From positions 1,736,001 to 1,800,000 of the forward strand of contig JAYXKI010000006.1 in assembly GCA_037892935.1 (NCBI GenBank): a stretch of DNA of 64,000 nucleotides. The letters run 5' to 3'. Positions 20,909 to 32,354 of this stretch are shown here, piece after piece (the stretch's first letter is position 1; each line of letters opens with the position of its first letter). The DNA comes from Phlebopus portentosus. Its lineage: Eukaryota > Basidiomycota > Agaricomycetes > Boletales > Boletinellaceae. The translations under genes were made by a program, and so were the position numbers. The notes under the pieces are model-generated. The model was not told where the DNA came from. It saw only the letters and a program-made list of their open reading frames with translations, and made no database searches.

Positions 20909-21388
20909 TCTAATAGCCGATGGTTTAGCTATACTGTGTACACCTGGATGCATCAGGACGAAACTCACGCTGTTAAAGTCTAAAGGGAGATGAGCTAAGG
21001 ATGAGATGAGGAAAGTCTTGGAGGACGTTGGCTGCCCAGCGGCCTGTGCTCGATATGAGCCAATTTGTATGAAAGAGGTTGATGGACTCGAAGACTTACC
21101 GATATATAAAGAATGACACAATAAAAGCACAGTAGAAGGTCGAAAGGAAAGTGGACCTCGGGCTTACTGCCGAGAAAAGGATCGAGATGGTAAAGAGCGA
21201 AGTGAAGAACGCGTACGTGAGCGATTGGCCTCAAAGGGTTTGTGGCTACAGCTATCCTGAGGCCCACGCTTATGTAACGGGGTTTGCGCAACCAACGGAC
21301 CCCAGCATTGGCCACGAAGCACAATAGCCGGTTCCTTTAGATCTTTGGTTCAAGGAGTGTAAAAGCGTTCCAGATGGCCGGATGATGC
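20909..21388. other. Possible 5' exons of the unknown minus-strand gene
   Basis: Donor- and acceptor-like sites and short hydrophobic frames on minus suggest extra exons of the gene at 20369-20908. No join could be made without a frame break. Confidence 0.35.
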
Positions 21389-22985
21389 TTAATCCCGACG
21401 TTCTACTTGTCTGTCATTCACTTCGTCTTCAGATGCGACATTGGATATCTCGTTCCAATAAAATCTGGGCAGGAAGCCGACACGATCCTCTCCGTTACGC
21501 ACGTCAGCTATGGCCGTGTCATCAAGCAAGGCCACCTCCGCACCTTTCCCGGGGCGGAAAGTAACTCGCCAGACGCACTCTTCTTTCGCTCTCGTCTTCC
21601 TACCCGAAGCACTTTCGCTGGATGATGAATGATTGTCACTGTCATTCGCGGAATTAGGCTCCTCGAGTTCCCAGCTTTGTATTGCGGATTGGAGGAAGGC
21701 CAGGAACTGAGATCCCCATTGAAGACAGAGATTCGGATCCCATGCACCAGGCTTTCCGCGGACGAGCCTTGGTAGTTGGACGGTCTTAAAAGACTGCATT
21801 TGTACAATGCGGCCCGCAGGATTTCTAAATCCCACTTTAATGTCCTATGAAACGCAAAGCAGTTAAGCGGCAACAGGGTATCTAAGTCAATGACAACACG
21901 AACAGGGACGCCTAACAGGAACGATTGGAAGTAGAATTTCAGAAGTTTCCTAGACCGCTATGAATACCTTGAAAGACAGGTTTAAGGTGACATGCCCACT
22001 TTTCGAACCGTGCCTCGTCTTGCGGATTCCGGATGACCATCGAGGTCTTCAGTTCAACAAATGTATTCGGTTGTCCGGTGTATTTACCTGCAAGTTGGTG
22101 GCTGTTAATGCACTGGATCGTTTTGAAAGAGCTATGTGACAGACCTTCGACGCAATCTACTTCTCCGCCGATGATCAGCCTGTTGTCTCCAAGCTTTGTC
22201 TTCACGATACTACACCACTGGACATTAGTATTGACATTCCCGCTCCAACCGTTGGCAAGCTTTTCAGGGTCGTGTCGTGGATCCGGTGTCGAGGAAGTGC
22301 AGTAGGATTCGAAGGCATATCCATAGTAAGACTGGAGGCGATGGCGAGGCCTCATGTTTCTCTAGTGTCGACTCTGAGCTTTGCAGGGACATGATCACTC
22401 TGAGGACTCACTTCTCTTTCAGCTTGACATTGTTGATATGTTCTTCGAAATATAGGGTATTGTTTATACACATGACATTGAGAGTCCAGCTTTCTCTATC
22501 TTCGTATGGTGCTGTCAATATTCTCCCTCGCGTTCATTATGTCAATACTACGAATAACAAACTCGGAATAAAAGGTCGTCTCACTTTGTCATTACTCCCC
22601 TCCACGAAATGACATTCGCCCTGTCCCTCTCAAGGACCACTTCGTCCCTTAGACAAGCTGTAAGCAGTCCGTCTAATCGTCCTCTCTCTTCGGGTCTCTT
22701 AATCCAGTGTTCGTAACCGTAGTTGAGATCAGCGTTAAACGGAGGATGCACGTAGAACTTCATAGCAGCATTTGTGAACTCGAGCTTCCGAGACTCAGAG
22801 TAGGAGAAAGTGATAAGTTGGTTTGGATACTGGAACGCTGGAGTCGGATCGTGAGATGAGCCTGTTGGATAAGTAATTTGCATTGAATTATCCGGATTTT
22901 CTCCATCCAGTCGTCTCCTGGTCGTCGGAGGTTCGTTCCGAGGGGCATCCTGCATCTCGTTTATCTTGCGCTTTTCTGAGTTCAT
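21389..22985 (-). CDS. RAI1: Decapping nuclease of the RAI1/DXO family
   Basis: Five exons: 22585-22985, 22412-22522, 22000-22350, 21904-21949 and 21389-21844 (1365 nt, 454 residues). Family landmarks in order: RDRANVISWRGVMTKILTAP, YYGYAFESYC (Glu185), GGEVDCV (Glu234, Asp236), FVELKTS (Glu270, Lys272), KKLLKFYFQSFLLGVP and VGFLPRFYW near the end. The acidic residues and the ELK motif bind the metal ions that cleave incompletely capped or NAD-capped RNA. In fungi Rai1 also stabilises the nuclear exonuclease Rat1. The third intron is needed to restore RFEKKLLKFYFQ. The fourth donor (GTTCGT) is weak but is the only one giving the ungapped GVPDIKVGFR. The N-terminus is disordered. Confidence 0.92.
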
Positions 22986-23129
22986 GGTGGAGGAGAGGGT
23001 AAGATCGTGCACCTGCTGTTTTTAGTCCATGGATACAAGTCACGCACGTCTCGTGATGAAGACTCGCAGTGAGCCTGCTTTGTATGGGCTTTCATTCACC
23101 GTCATTCTTTGCCTACTGGTTTCGGTATC

Positions 23130-25922
23130 ATGTCTCGAGTGCCTCGTCCGGCTGTTTCAAATAGCAATTTGCGAGGTCAATATCGGGGCCCAACGACAGC
23201 AACGCCGAGAAAACCCACTTCGCCAACGCCTACTGGTACCACTTCCGCTCGACTTCGTCCTCCGAGTGGTTCTCCGGTAAAATCCAGGCCGACGTCTCCA
23301 AGCAAGCATGTAGAAGAGAAGCCTGAGCCTCCGAAGCCAAAGTTAAGCTTGAAAGAGCAGATCGCTTTGAAGCGGGCAGAAGCAAAGAAAGCACAGTCTG
23401 TACAAGGGAAAAATATTGCGCCAACACTTAAGGATGGACTAGATACGATACCTGTAAAGGTGCAGAATGCTGATGGTAATCTAACTGAGACCGGCAGATG
23501 GGGAGTTCGAGAGACTATCGAACGGGCACGAAACACAGGTCTGTAAGTTTGTCAAGAGAGGTTGAAATAAACATTATCTGAGCTTTTGTACTCAAGGCAA
23601 TCTTAATCTGTCATCTCGATCTCTACCATGCATTCCGTCTTGCTTGTTCGAGATTCACCTTGGAGTAAAGCCTCAGCCGCTCGATTCGGTTACCGAGCCT
23701 GATTATACCGCCGAAGACACGCCCAAACGAAACAGGCCGAATAAGCAACAAGCTTCGTGGTTTGAAGCACAAGACCTTGTGGTCTTGAAGGCACGGAGCA
23801 ATGAGATAACTGCAATCCAGCTCGAGCTGGCGCTTTTCGGGAGCCTCAAAGTCATTGATGTAAGTCTATTCGGGTATCTCAAAGATCCAGTTCTTCACGG
23901 TTGTGTTCAAGTAGCTGCACAGCAATCAGCTCAAGACACTACCGACTTCGCTTACTATACTGTCGTCGCTAACAAATCTGGACGTGTCGAACAACAAACT
24001 GACAGAGATACCTCCCGTCATATTCTCTCTTCCCGCTTTGTCGATTCTTAATGTTTCTCACAATCAGTTGTCCGCCCTGCCATTCGCTAGGTTCAATGAT
24101 CCTCTCAATCTCCCGAAGTCACTCAGCGTCGACGGATTTTATCAGCCCGAAGTCATTCGAACTAGCGAACCACTTCCACACCTGCATACGCTGGATATTG
24201 GCCACAATAAATTGCTTGGAGCTGCTATCGACGCCTCGCATTTGCCGCGTGCGATCACACACATCACTTTAGCCCACAATCCACTCGGACCATCGCGTGA
24301 GCTTATTGCTGCTCTTGCGAGACTTGATAATCTCCAGGAGGTAATCTTGGATCGCGCGGTTATCACGGACGACTCTTTCGCAGAGCCATCGACTGGCAAT
24401 TTTCCGAAGCTTCAAATCCTGGATCTTAGTGAGACTCAAGTTACGGAAGGTGCCATTCGGTCGTATTTCGCGAATTCGCCGAGAAGCGGTGCAGTGAATT
24501 TCAACATGTCAACGAGACCTCCTAGTCCGGGCGAACTACGCGTCTCAGTCGGGAAGAAGATCATTAAGGAAGCCTGGGAGGTCGAGGCTGAACAAAGATT
24601 TTTAAAAAAGAGGAAAAGCGCGATAAATGTCAACGTCAGCAAGGACGCCCCTGAGCCCCAAGCCGAAGTCATAAAGGAGCCTTGGGAGTTAGAAGCTGAA
24701 CAGGGTCTGGCAACGGAAGGAGGTCGAAGACGAGCCCGCGCTGCTCAAGTGCAAGCAGCGGCCAACGTGACCGCTTCTTCTGGTACACCTGCGAAGTCTT
24801 CCATTCCGACGCAGCCAAAAAACATCGAAGCCTTACCGTCCAAGACTGTAGAGAAAGAACAGTGGGAGATCGAAGCCGAGCAAGGTATTCTAACGGAGGG
24901 CGGTCGGCGGCGACTGCGAGCTCAACAAGCTGCCGCCTCTTTCACTAAGCCTCCAGACGAAAGGCCTCGGAAACTGAGTTCTCCGAGTAGTCCAACTTCC
25001 CTTGCGAGCTCCAAGTACTACTCAGCTTCGACGTTAACACTGACCCTGCCTTCCTCTGCACCACCGACTCGTTCACATGCTAGGGCTTTCTCGACGCTTG
25101 CAATGCCTCAGATCGGTAGGAATGCCGAAGACTTGCTCGTTCCTGCGCCAACTCTACCTCTCGCAGCGATTATGAAGCAAGAGTTCGCCGCAAAGCTCCA
25201 GGTTCTGATTTTGAGCAATCGTCGTGCTGACCCGACGTTCAGTTTTCCTTCGTCATCCAGTCTATCCTCGGCTGAGATTTCGGGTGGTATTCCCCGTCTC
25301 AGCGAGCTTATCCTCGACGGGTGTGCCTTAGGAAACATGGTATCAATATCGCTCGAGTCTAATGATAGTGGAGTGTCAATAGTAGAAAAACGTGGTTTAC
25401 TTGAGGTCATCGCAGAGACCTTCCCGTGGTTAACCATCCTCGACCTATCGTACAATAATCTAACATCCGACGGAATAACACCGGCAGTCATCGAACACCT
25501 TCTTATCCCTTCCGAGGGTCGGAAAGGATTGAAGATCCTGCGTCTGAGAGGGAACAAGATATCATCACTCGAGGCATTCGAGCAGGTCGCAGGACTGTTT
25601 CGTGGAAACAGACAAGTGCCGGAGTGGGGCTTTGAAGAGCTCGATGTGCGCGACAATGAGATTTCTAAGCTTCCGCCTCTACTAGGGCTGATACCGATGG
25701 ATGTCTGCTTGGTAGATGGGAACGTGTAAGTCGACACTTCCATGCATCTCAGAACGATATGTCGCTGATCGTTCATGTAGGTTCCGCGTTCCGCCTAGAA
25801 AAGTCTGGGAAAGAGAAGGTAACGTCTGCTTGCTTACCTGACACAAACTTGGACATCTTCTAACCATTTTGCCACCAGGGACGAAGGGTTTACTTAGCTG
25901 GCTCCGTGGACGTATTGAATGA
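23130..25922 (+). CDS. Leucine-rich-repeat protein (LRRC40-like)
   Basis: Five exons: 23130-23538, 23597-23859, 23915-25725, 25781-25818 and 25879-25922 (2565 nt, 854 residues). A basic, Pro/Thr/Ser-rich N-terminus (MSRVPRPAVSNS, then PKPKLSLKEQIALKRAEAKK) precedes LRRs of the LxxLxLxxNxL type, for example LHSNQLKTLPTSL, LDVSNNKLTEIPPVIF and LNVSHNQLSALP. A central low-complexity linker holds three copies of a KE(A/P/Q)WE(V/L/I)EAEQ motif, two followed by EGGRRR. LRRs then resume (ILDLSYNNLTSDGI, LKILRLRGNKISSLEAF) and the protein ends WLRGRIE. The family is conserved in Agaricomycetes and resembles LRRC40 in layout. A scaffold role is inference. Confidence 0.88.
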
Positions 25923-26098
25923 TGTTGATGGTCTACTGTTTATTTCATGATTCTAGGAACGTCTGGAGGTGACAGAAAAGATGAAATACAGTGTAAATAG
26001 AATTAGACTCTGAAGATGAAAAGCAAGTACCAGAACGTCGATAACTTAACTAATTGCGAGACGTAGCGAGTGGCAATCCCAATACATAATATTCATTA

Positions 26099-28744
26099 TT
26101 ACCTCCTCACCTCGTCGGACGCAGTCTGTTCCACCTCTTGCACGTCATTCTCCTCACTGGAATCGCCCTCCTCCTCCTCACCATGATGACGATAAGTTTG
26201 TTCGATCCACATGGAATGATACAGTCCACCTTGCTCAATCAGTTCTCGATGCGTTCCCTGCTCGACGATCTCCCCACGATTAAAGACGAGAATGAGGTCC
26301 GCCTCGACAACAGTGCGAAGTCTAGTGGTTGAAAGGCGAATGTCAGAGAATGGAATTATCATATAATAATGATACAAACCGATGGGCTATGAAAATGCTG
26401 GTGCGACTCTTATCAAGAAGTACGCTATCGATATTCTTCATCAACTCGGCTTCTGTACGTGCATCAAGTGCAGATGTCTGCAAGTTTTGGTATTGGAGAA
26501 TCAAGGTTTATTCGACCAAAGAACAAAATGAAAGGTGCTTACGGCCTCGTCAAAGAATAGAATTGGTGGATCTTTCAACAGTACTCTTGCGACAGCCAGT
26601 CGTTGTTTCTCTCCACCAGAGATCATCAGCCCGCGTTCACCAACGGTCGTCTTGTATCCCTCAGGTAGTTTACTGATCGTCTCATGGACGTGTGCACGCC
26701 TCGCGGTTTCAATGACCTCTTCATCACTTGCATCAACGCGGCCATATCGAATATTATGCATGATATCTGCATGGAACATGGGCGTGTCCTGCGGCACGAC
26801 GCCGATCGCTCGACGCAAGGTGGTAAGCTGGATATCTTGGATATCCTGGTCATCAATCAAAATGCGTCCCGATGCAGGGTCGTAGAATCGGAAGAGCAGA
26901 CGGAAGACAGTCGATTTTCCGCAGCCCGATGGTCCGACGAGAGCCACTTTCTTACCGGCAGGTATGGTAAACGAGAGGTTACGGAATATTGGCCGATCGG
27001 GATGGTACCCGAAATTTACGTTCTCGAAGCGGATTGAACCACCTCGTAATGCGAGAGGTTTTGCGCCAGGCCTGTCCTGTGTAAAAGAGAGCGATATCAG
27101 TATGCTTGTCAGATAGTATTCGTGAACATACTCACGGGAGGAGGTGTATGTTCCGTTTGAAGATTGAACAGGACTTCCATATCAATCAGGCTTTGTCGCA
27201 TCTCGCGATAAATCGAACCGAGGAAGTTGAGCGGTAGCGATAGCTGGAAAACAAGTTGGTTGACCATTACCAAGTCACCTATCGTCATTGTGCCATTAAT
27301 GACGCCTTGTGCCGCCATGAACATCATAAGTGTCAATGCGCTGGAATAAATCGTGTTCTGTCCCGAGTTCAAAAATGCTAATGACGTGGAGATCTTCACA
27401 GATTGTTTCTCGTACTCCGCGAGATGTTTGTCGTATTGTAGGATCTCGAACTTCTCATTATTGAAGTTCTGCGACTGAAGTTAGAAAGTGACTGTATCTG
27501 CATTGGACTTGATTCTTCAGCACCTTTACGGCTTCATAATTAATGAGCGAGTCAACTGCGACCGTTGCTGCTCGATTATCGGCTTTATTTGCTTCTCTGC
27601 GAAATTTTGTCCTAGCAGCCGACGATAAGTACATCACTTCCGACAATTGATGGCATTAATTACCTCCATGAAGTTGTTCGTACTGTGAACCAAGTATATG
27701 CTGCCATAGTTCCAATCGTTACAGCTGCGAAATCCCATCCAAACTTGTACGTCTGGAAAGCTCAATTAATCGTGCTGCTCCAGATTCATGACGATTGTCC
27801 GCTCACTAATATCCCGCAGACCATTGAGATTTCAAGTGCGGTAGGCACTATACGAAACAAAACAGCCTGTAAAATAAATGTGATGCCTCTGAGCAGTATG
27901 AATACAGAGCATCATAGTAACCCAAAACTTCACTTACTTTGTCCCACGATCCATGGCTCGCGTCAAACCGCCAGTCTGCCTGGAAAGGTGAAACTTGAGG
28001 TCAAGGCCCAGGAGATGCTCAAATGTCTCTCTTGCAACTCTCCGAACGGCTTTCTGCCCTACACTGGCAAAGACGGCATTGAGCAATTCTGTGAATAGCG
28101 TTGCTCCAATTCGCGCAGCCCCATCTGCATTATGATTAGCTTCACTCCGTAATTCAAGGCGGCGAAGACAAACATCCTAGAATCAGCCCTCCGCACACCG
28201 CCCATACTGCAGTATCAGGTGTTATTGGAATGTTCAAAGAGTCGATGACCTCCTTGAATAATAATGGAACTTGCACGTTAAGCACCTAATGGGAATTAGC
28301 CCCGCGGCTCATCGACTTGGATATGAGTTTAGAACGCACCTTACCGCCAATGAGAAGGCCAAACCCTAAGAGGACTCTACTTCGCACGTTCCAGTCTCCA
28401 GGAGGCCATATATGTACAAGTAATCTCTTGATGATAGCCCAATCTTTCTTCCTCTGCTCCGCATTAGTCAGATGTTGCTCCGCGCCTAAGTCCTTCGCAG
28501 TCTTCGACGCGTCCTTACCAGACTGAGGTGTTTCTTTCGATACGGGCTGCTTTTCGGGTCCCGCAAGATGTCCGAAGCTACGCTTCGCGTTATGACAGGA
28601 GTAAGGTCCTCTCGAGGCTATAATGCCTCGGAATGCTACGTGTTGAATATGCGGGAATGCGCTATGGGAACCAGTAACACAGGCAATTAATGGACGGCTT
28701 GACGGAAGCGATCTCAGTACGAGAGGCCGCACGGCGCTGAACAT
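26099..28744 (-). CDS. ATM1: Mitochondrial ABC half-transporter ATM1 (Fe/S export)
   Basis: Ten exons: 28340-28744, 28174-28285, 27938-28124, 27807-27888, 27664-27752, 27524-27611, 27136-27468, 26543-27076, 26380-26477 and 26099-26321 (2151 nt, 716 residues). An Arg/Ser-rich presequence ([18 protein letters not shown]) targets mitochondria. A six-helix ABC domain follows, with [18 protein letters not shown]. The nucleotide-binding domain has Walker A GPSGCGKS (480-487), signature ISGGE (584-588), Walker B ILFFDEA (604-610) and the H-loop in FIAHR. ATM1 exports a glutathione-bound sulfur/iron compound from the matrix for cytosolic Fe/S assembly. The acidic C-terminal tail ([15 protein letters not shown]) is longer than in yeast. 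Two donors are GTTTGT. The gene is complete. Confidence 0.95.
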
Positions 28745-29376
28745 ATCAACGCCGAGGCGCAAAGAGTGACTCTGATATACTGAGTCAAATAGATCTATCA
28801 CTTGAAGGTTGGAAAGCAACTGAGAAAAACGGACGCGAAGCACGCGCTCACGCAATTTCTTACGTGCTCCGCTAATCTTATCTCTGCCCGATATAGCAGT
28901 ACTCGTGCACGTGCCCTCGGAGTTCCAAAATAATAGATCGTCACCCGCAAACTCGTCTCTTTTCTAGCTAGCTGTTTTTATTCTCTCAATTCTCATGGGG
29001 AGCATTCCATTCTGATAATTCTTGCTCGATGCTCGGCTGGAAACGCATGCGAACCGTCGGAAAGTGATCGCTCAATCATGAAGGCTACGGTCATCTGGCT
29101 CCGCCCTGTTGCCCACTCACGGCGAATCCATGGTTCGAAGGAACTGGCGGCGAAATTTCGCGTGCAAGATTTACCTAAGGTCCATTTGTTCTAACCCATT
29201 TCTAGATATTCCCTGTCGATCAAGCGCTCCGAAATAATATGTTCGAGTAGCCAAGCGATCATCGCAGTTTGTTTGTCAGACGATCTTTTCCGAAGTAATA
29301 TTCACTGCCTCATAAAAGCGCGTGAGCGAGCTTTGGAAGGCGTGGTTCCTTTCTTTTTTTCCCTCTCCTTCCTACG
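28745..29376. other. Divergent promoter region of ATM1 and GH131
   Basis: 632 nt between the divergent ATM1 and GH131 genes. A pyrimidine-rich tract (29348-29376) precedes the GH131 ATG. No other gene is seen. Confidence 0.6.
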
Positions 29377-30558
29377 ATGTTATTGGCATCTGGTCTTCTT
29401 CTTACCTTTGTCTTTTCCGCCTCGGCTTCATATACGGAAAAACTGGCGCGTAGTGTGTGTACCCTCCTCTTCGACGGGAAGATTCCTGCAGATACACAGG
29501 CGGCCGATTTTGACGCGGACTCTAGCGTGTACGACAATGAAAACGTTCTTGGCCAAAGTGCGCTTCGCACATGTCCTTCGATATGAGATTGCTGATCAAC
29601 ATTCTTGAAAGATCAAACCTGGGCCGATATCATCGAATTCCCGGACGTCTCCTCTTCCTTGGTATACTCATCTACTGTCGTTATGAAAAAGGACAGCCTT
29701 TGGACTAATATCGATGTTAGTTTGACGCCACTGCTAGTTCAAAAGCGCTCGAGATAACCCTGAGGCGCGGCAAATTCAGCTCTTTCTTGCTGTCGCTCGC
29801 TAATCAGTCTCAATCGGTTTAGCGATGAGTCCATATTTGCCCCGGGTGGTCAACTCCAGTCGGGATTCCGTCGCTCGGAGCTTATCCCTGCAATCAACGA
29901 CGGTACCGACATCACAGTTCAAGGAACGACTACTGTTCATTGGTCGCTACGCTCGGACTCTTCAAAGCCGTTCAACCTGTCGCATGAATACCAGGTACGC
30001 AGTTCTTCGAACACCGTCAAGTTCCGTGTGCTGATGCAACCTCGTGATCTGGACGATAGCTTGTGTTCCATGAGACATCAGATTTCTCAACGAGTCAGTT
30101 CATGCTCAAGACTGGAGCTCCCTTTGGTCAGACGTTCGTTGAGTCTGAGCATAAGACATTGAGGCTTGAAGGAAGGCAGACGACTGCCGCGACGCTTTTC
30201 TCAACGCCATTTGACGATGATGTATGGCACAACTTCGCGGTCACAGTTGCATGGAACTCTACGTGAGTAACTATCAGAAGTTTTATTCCTCTTTTGTTCC
30301 TGACGCATTGCTGTGGGTGAAAGTTCTATCACTGTCTTTTATTCAAAAAACTCCGATTCGTTGAGCCTTGCAAACGTAACGTCAAATGACAACTCCGGTC
30401 AAGGGCAACAGCATTTTGGTATCCTAAAGCTCCCGACTGGCGACGCTGGCATCGACGTTGCTCATGAGGGCTTCCAAGAGAGCGGGCTAAACGAGGGTCT
30501 CATCTACGGAGGTATCTTCATTGAGGACAGTTCGGACGGCTGCATAACTCTCTCCTAA
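29377..30558 (+). CDS. Glycoside hydrolase family 131 beta-glucanase, secreted
   Basis: Six exons: 29377-29557, 29612-29661, 29721-29764, 29823-29994, 30060-30262 and 30324-30558 (885 nt, 294 residues). Signal peptide MLLASGLLLTFVFSASAS, then LLFDGKIPADTQAADFD, VLGQNQTWADIIEFPDV, LSDESIFAPGG, GFRRSELIPA, LSHEYQLVFHE and GLIYGGIFIEDS. This is the order seen in GH131, exo/endo beta-1,3/1,6- and 1,4-glucanases of wood- and litter-decay fungi. No carbohydrate-binding module is attached. The intron after exon 3 uses a GC donor (CTGAG|GCGCGG) with a good branch site and acceptor. Only that removal joins ALEITLS to DESIFAP. Expression is probably induced by glucan, which is inference. Confidence 0.92.
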
Positions 30559-30867
30559 GTCCAGAAATATCTGGTTTGGGTGAAATAAAGGACTACCGTC
30601 GTTATACTTAATATTCGAAAGTTTAATGGATTTACCTTCGTACCAGATTCAAGGTGTCGTTGTGATACACTCAAACAGGTGATACAGCAAACACACACAT
30701 ATGCCTTGTGTCATTACTAATTGGAATCATAGCACTAGGAAAGACGTCATATATAGATAAAGGATACATTGATCATAGCAAAAACTATAGCGAGACAAGC
30801 AAATAAAGGGATACATGATATTATTTCGTATTCCGAGGCCGAGCCACTACATTGCAGCCAGGCGTAT
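30559..30867. other. Intergenic, convergent 3' ends
   Basis: About 310 nt, AT-rich, between the convergent GH131 and RAE1 copy B. It should hold both terminators. No gene is seen. Confidence 0.6.
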
Positions 30868-32354
30868 TCAATTTCTCAATGGACGCTTCTTCACTTCATC
30901 CTCCTTGCATGCATGCAGCATAATTTTGTTTGGATGAGTGGGTGTCATCCCAGAATAGCCTCTTGACCAGTCGTAAGACACAGCATACGCGAATATGCTT
31001 CCCGTTCGGTTGAAGGCTGTTGCTGAAATAGGTCCAGGTGCAGGATCGAAAGCTGCAATGAAACACAAAACACATGCATAAGTGATCGCCGAAAAAATAT
31101 TGGATAGAGTAGCTTACTCTTTGTTCGGCATCGTGCATCCTTGTCCCAGATATTGATAACACCATCAGAGCCGGCGGTAGAGAAGGTACCATAGACCGGG
31201 TGAAACTTGATATCATTTATTGCGTACACGTCGTTCTGGGCTTTGAGACCAACTGTCCTCTCCTTCCTATGGCACCTAAATGTGTAACTATCCCTGAAAG
31301 AATCATAGCAGTTATGCGGTAAGTAGAGTCTATGTCTCCAGGGATGAATCGACCTACTTGGATTTCGATTCTTCCGCGTAACTAGAGATTCAGGATCGTC
31401 AATAGCTGAATCCATTTTGTTCGGTAAAAATGGATACATACTGCATTGCTGCGCGGCCTTCGACGCTCCCAACTGCGAACCCGTTCGCGGAAGGGAAGCA
31501 TGTGACGACACGTGTTTGGAACCTGAGCGGTGACATTTCCGCCTGCAAATACTTAGTAAACCATTTGCAACTAACCATATCGAAATGCTGGAACTACCTT
31601 GAAAGGCACAGTCGGATTCGTTAGGTTGAAAATTTGGATATGTCGCTCCGCTGTTGCGACGACTAAAAGGGCGTTCATGACGTCCATAGAATAGCAACGC
31701 TCAAGCAGCTGGATAGTTGCGACAGGAGTCGCCGACCGAAGGTCCCAGTACTAGAGAATAGGATAATTTAATACGGAGATGCGACTACAAACGGAGTAGA
31801 AAAAAACCTTGAGTGTCTTATCCCAACTACCTGTCGCAAAGATTCCATTTTGTCCTGACTCGATCCAGCGTACACTCTTTAGAGGAGCATCGTGTTGGGC
31901 AACCTGCGAAGTCTGGCCAGACACCAAGTCGTACATTCGCGCAACATTATCCACGCCTCCTGAGAGCACTTTATTGCCTTCCTTCATACCAGAGACAGAA
32001 AGAAGGCGTAAGTTTGTTGCTTAAGGTTATGAATGAGCAAAATACTGACTTTGTTCCAAGAGACATCAAGGACCGGACCTGAGTGTCGATACATGGCCCT
32101 TGCTTGAGCTCGGCCGTCCCCCGGGTTCACTTCGTATATGCGAACCTGATGTTGAAAAAACGGAGTAGGATTGTTACAGGGTAGCCATAATAAGCAAGCA
32201 GATTACATACCTCATTGTTCCAACTTCCAGCCGCAAGAAACTCGCCAGCAGACGAAAATGCCAGAGAGCTAATAGAATCACTCGGTGCATCGGGAACTTC
32301 GATGTCTACAGCATCCTTTGCGGGTTGTTGACTTCTGGTGTTGGAGAAAGACAT
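30868..32354 (-). CDS. RAE1/GLE2-like WD40 protein (copy B)
   Basis: Eight exons: 32211-32354, 32050-32145, 31808-31981, 31598-31750, 31442-31542, 31358-31381, 31118-31293 and 30868-31052 (1053 nt, 350 residues). It is clearly a paralogue of copy [56 protein letters not shown] and the end KIMLHACKEDEVKKRPLRN. Exons 2 to 8 have exactly the same lengths as in copy A (96, 174, 153, 101, 24, 176, 185 nt) with the same phases. The GC donor of copy A is an ordinary GT here (AA|GTAGGT). The frame is intact, so the gene is presumably active. Whether it shares the export role or has specialised cannot be told. An in-frame upstream codon run to 32420 is less likely. Confidence 0.92.

Noticed and set aside
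25108..25776. 222-codon minus frame
   Set aside because: Antisense shadow of the LRR gene, which has clear repeats and splice sites.
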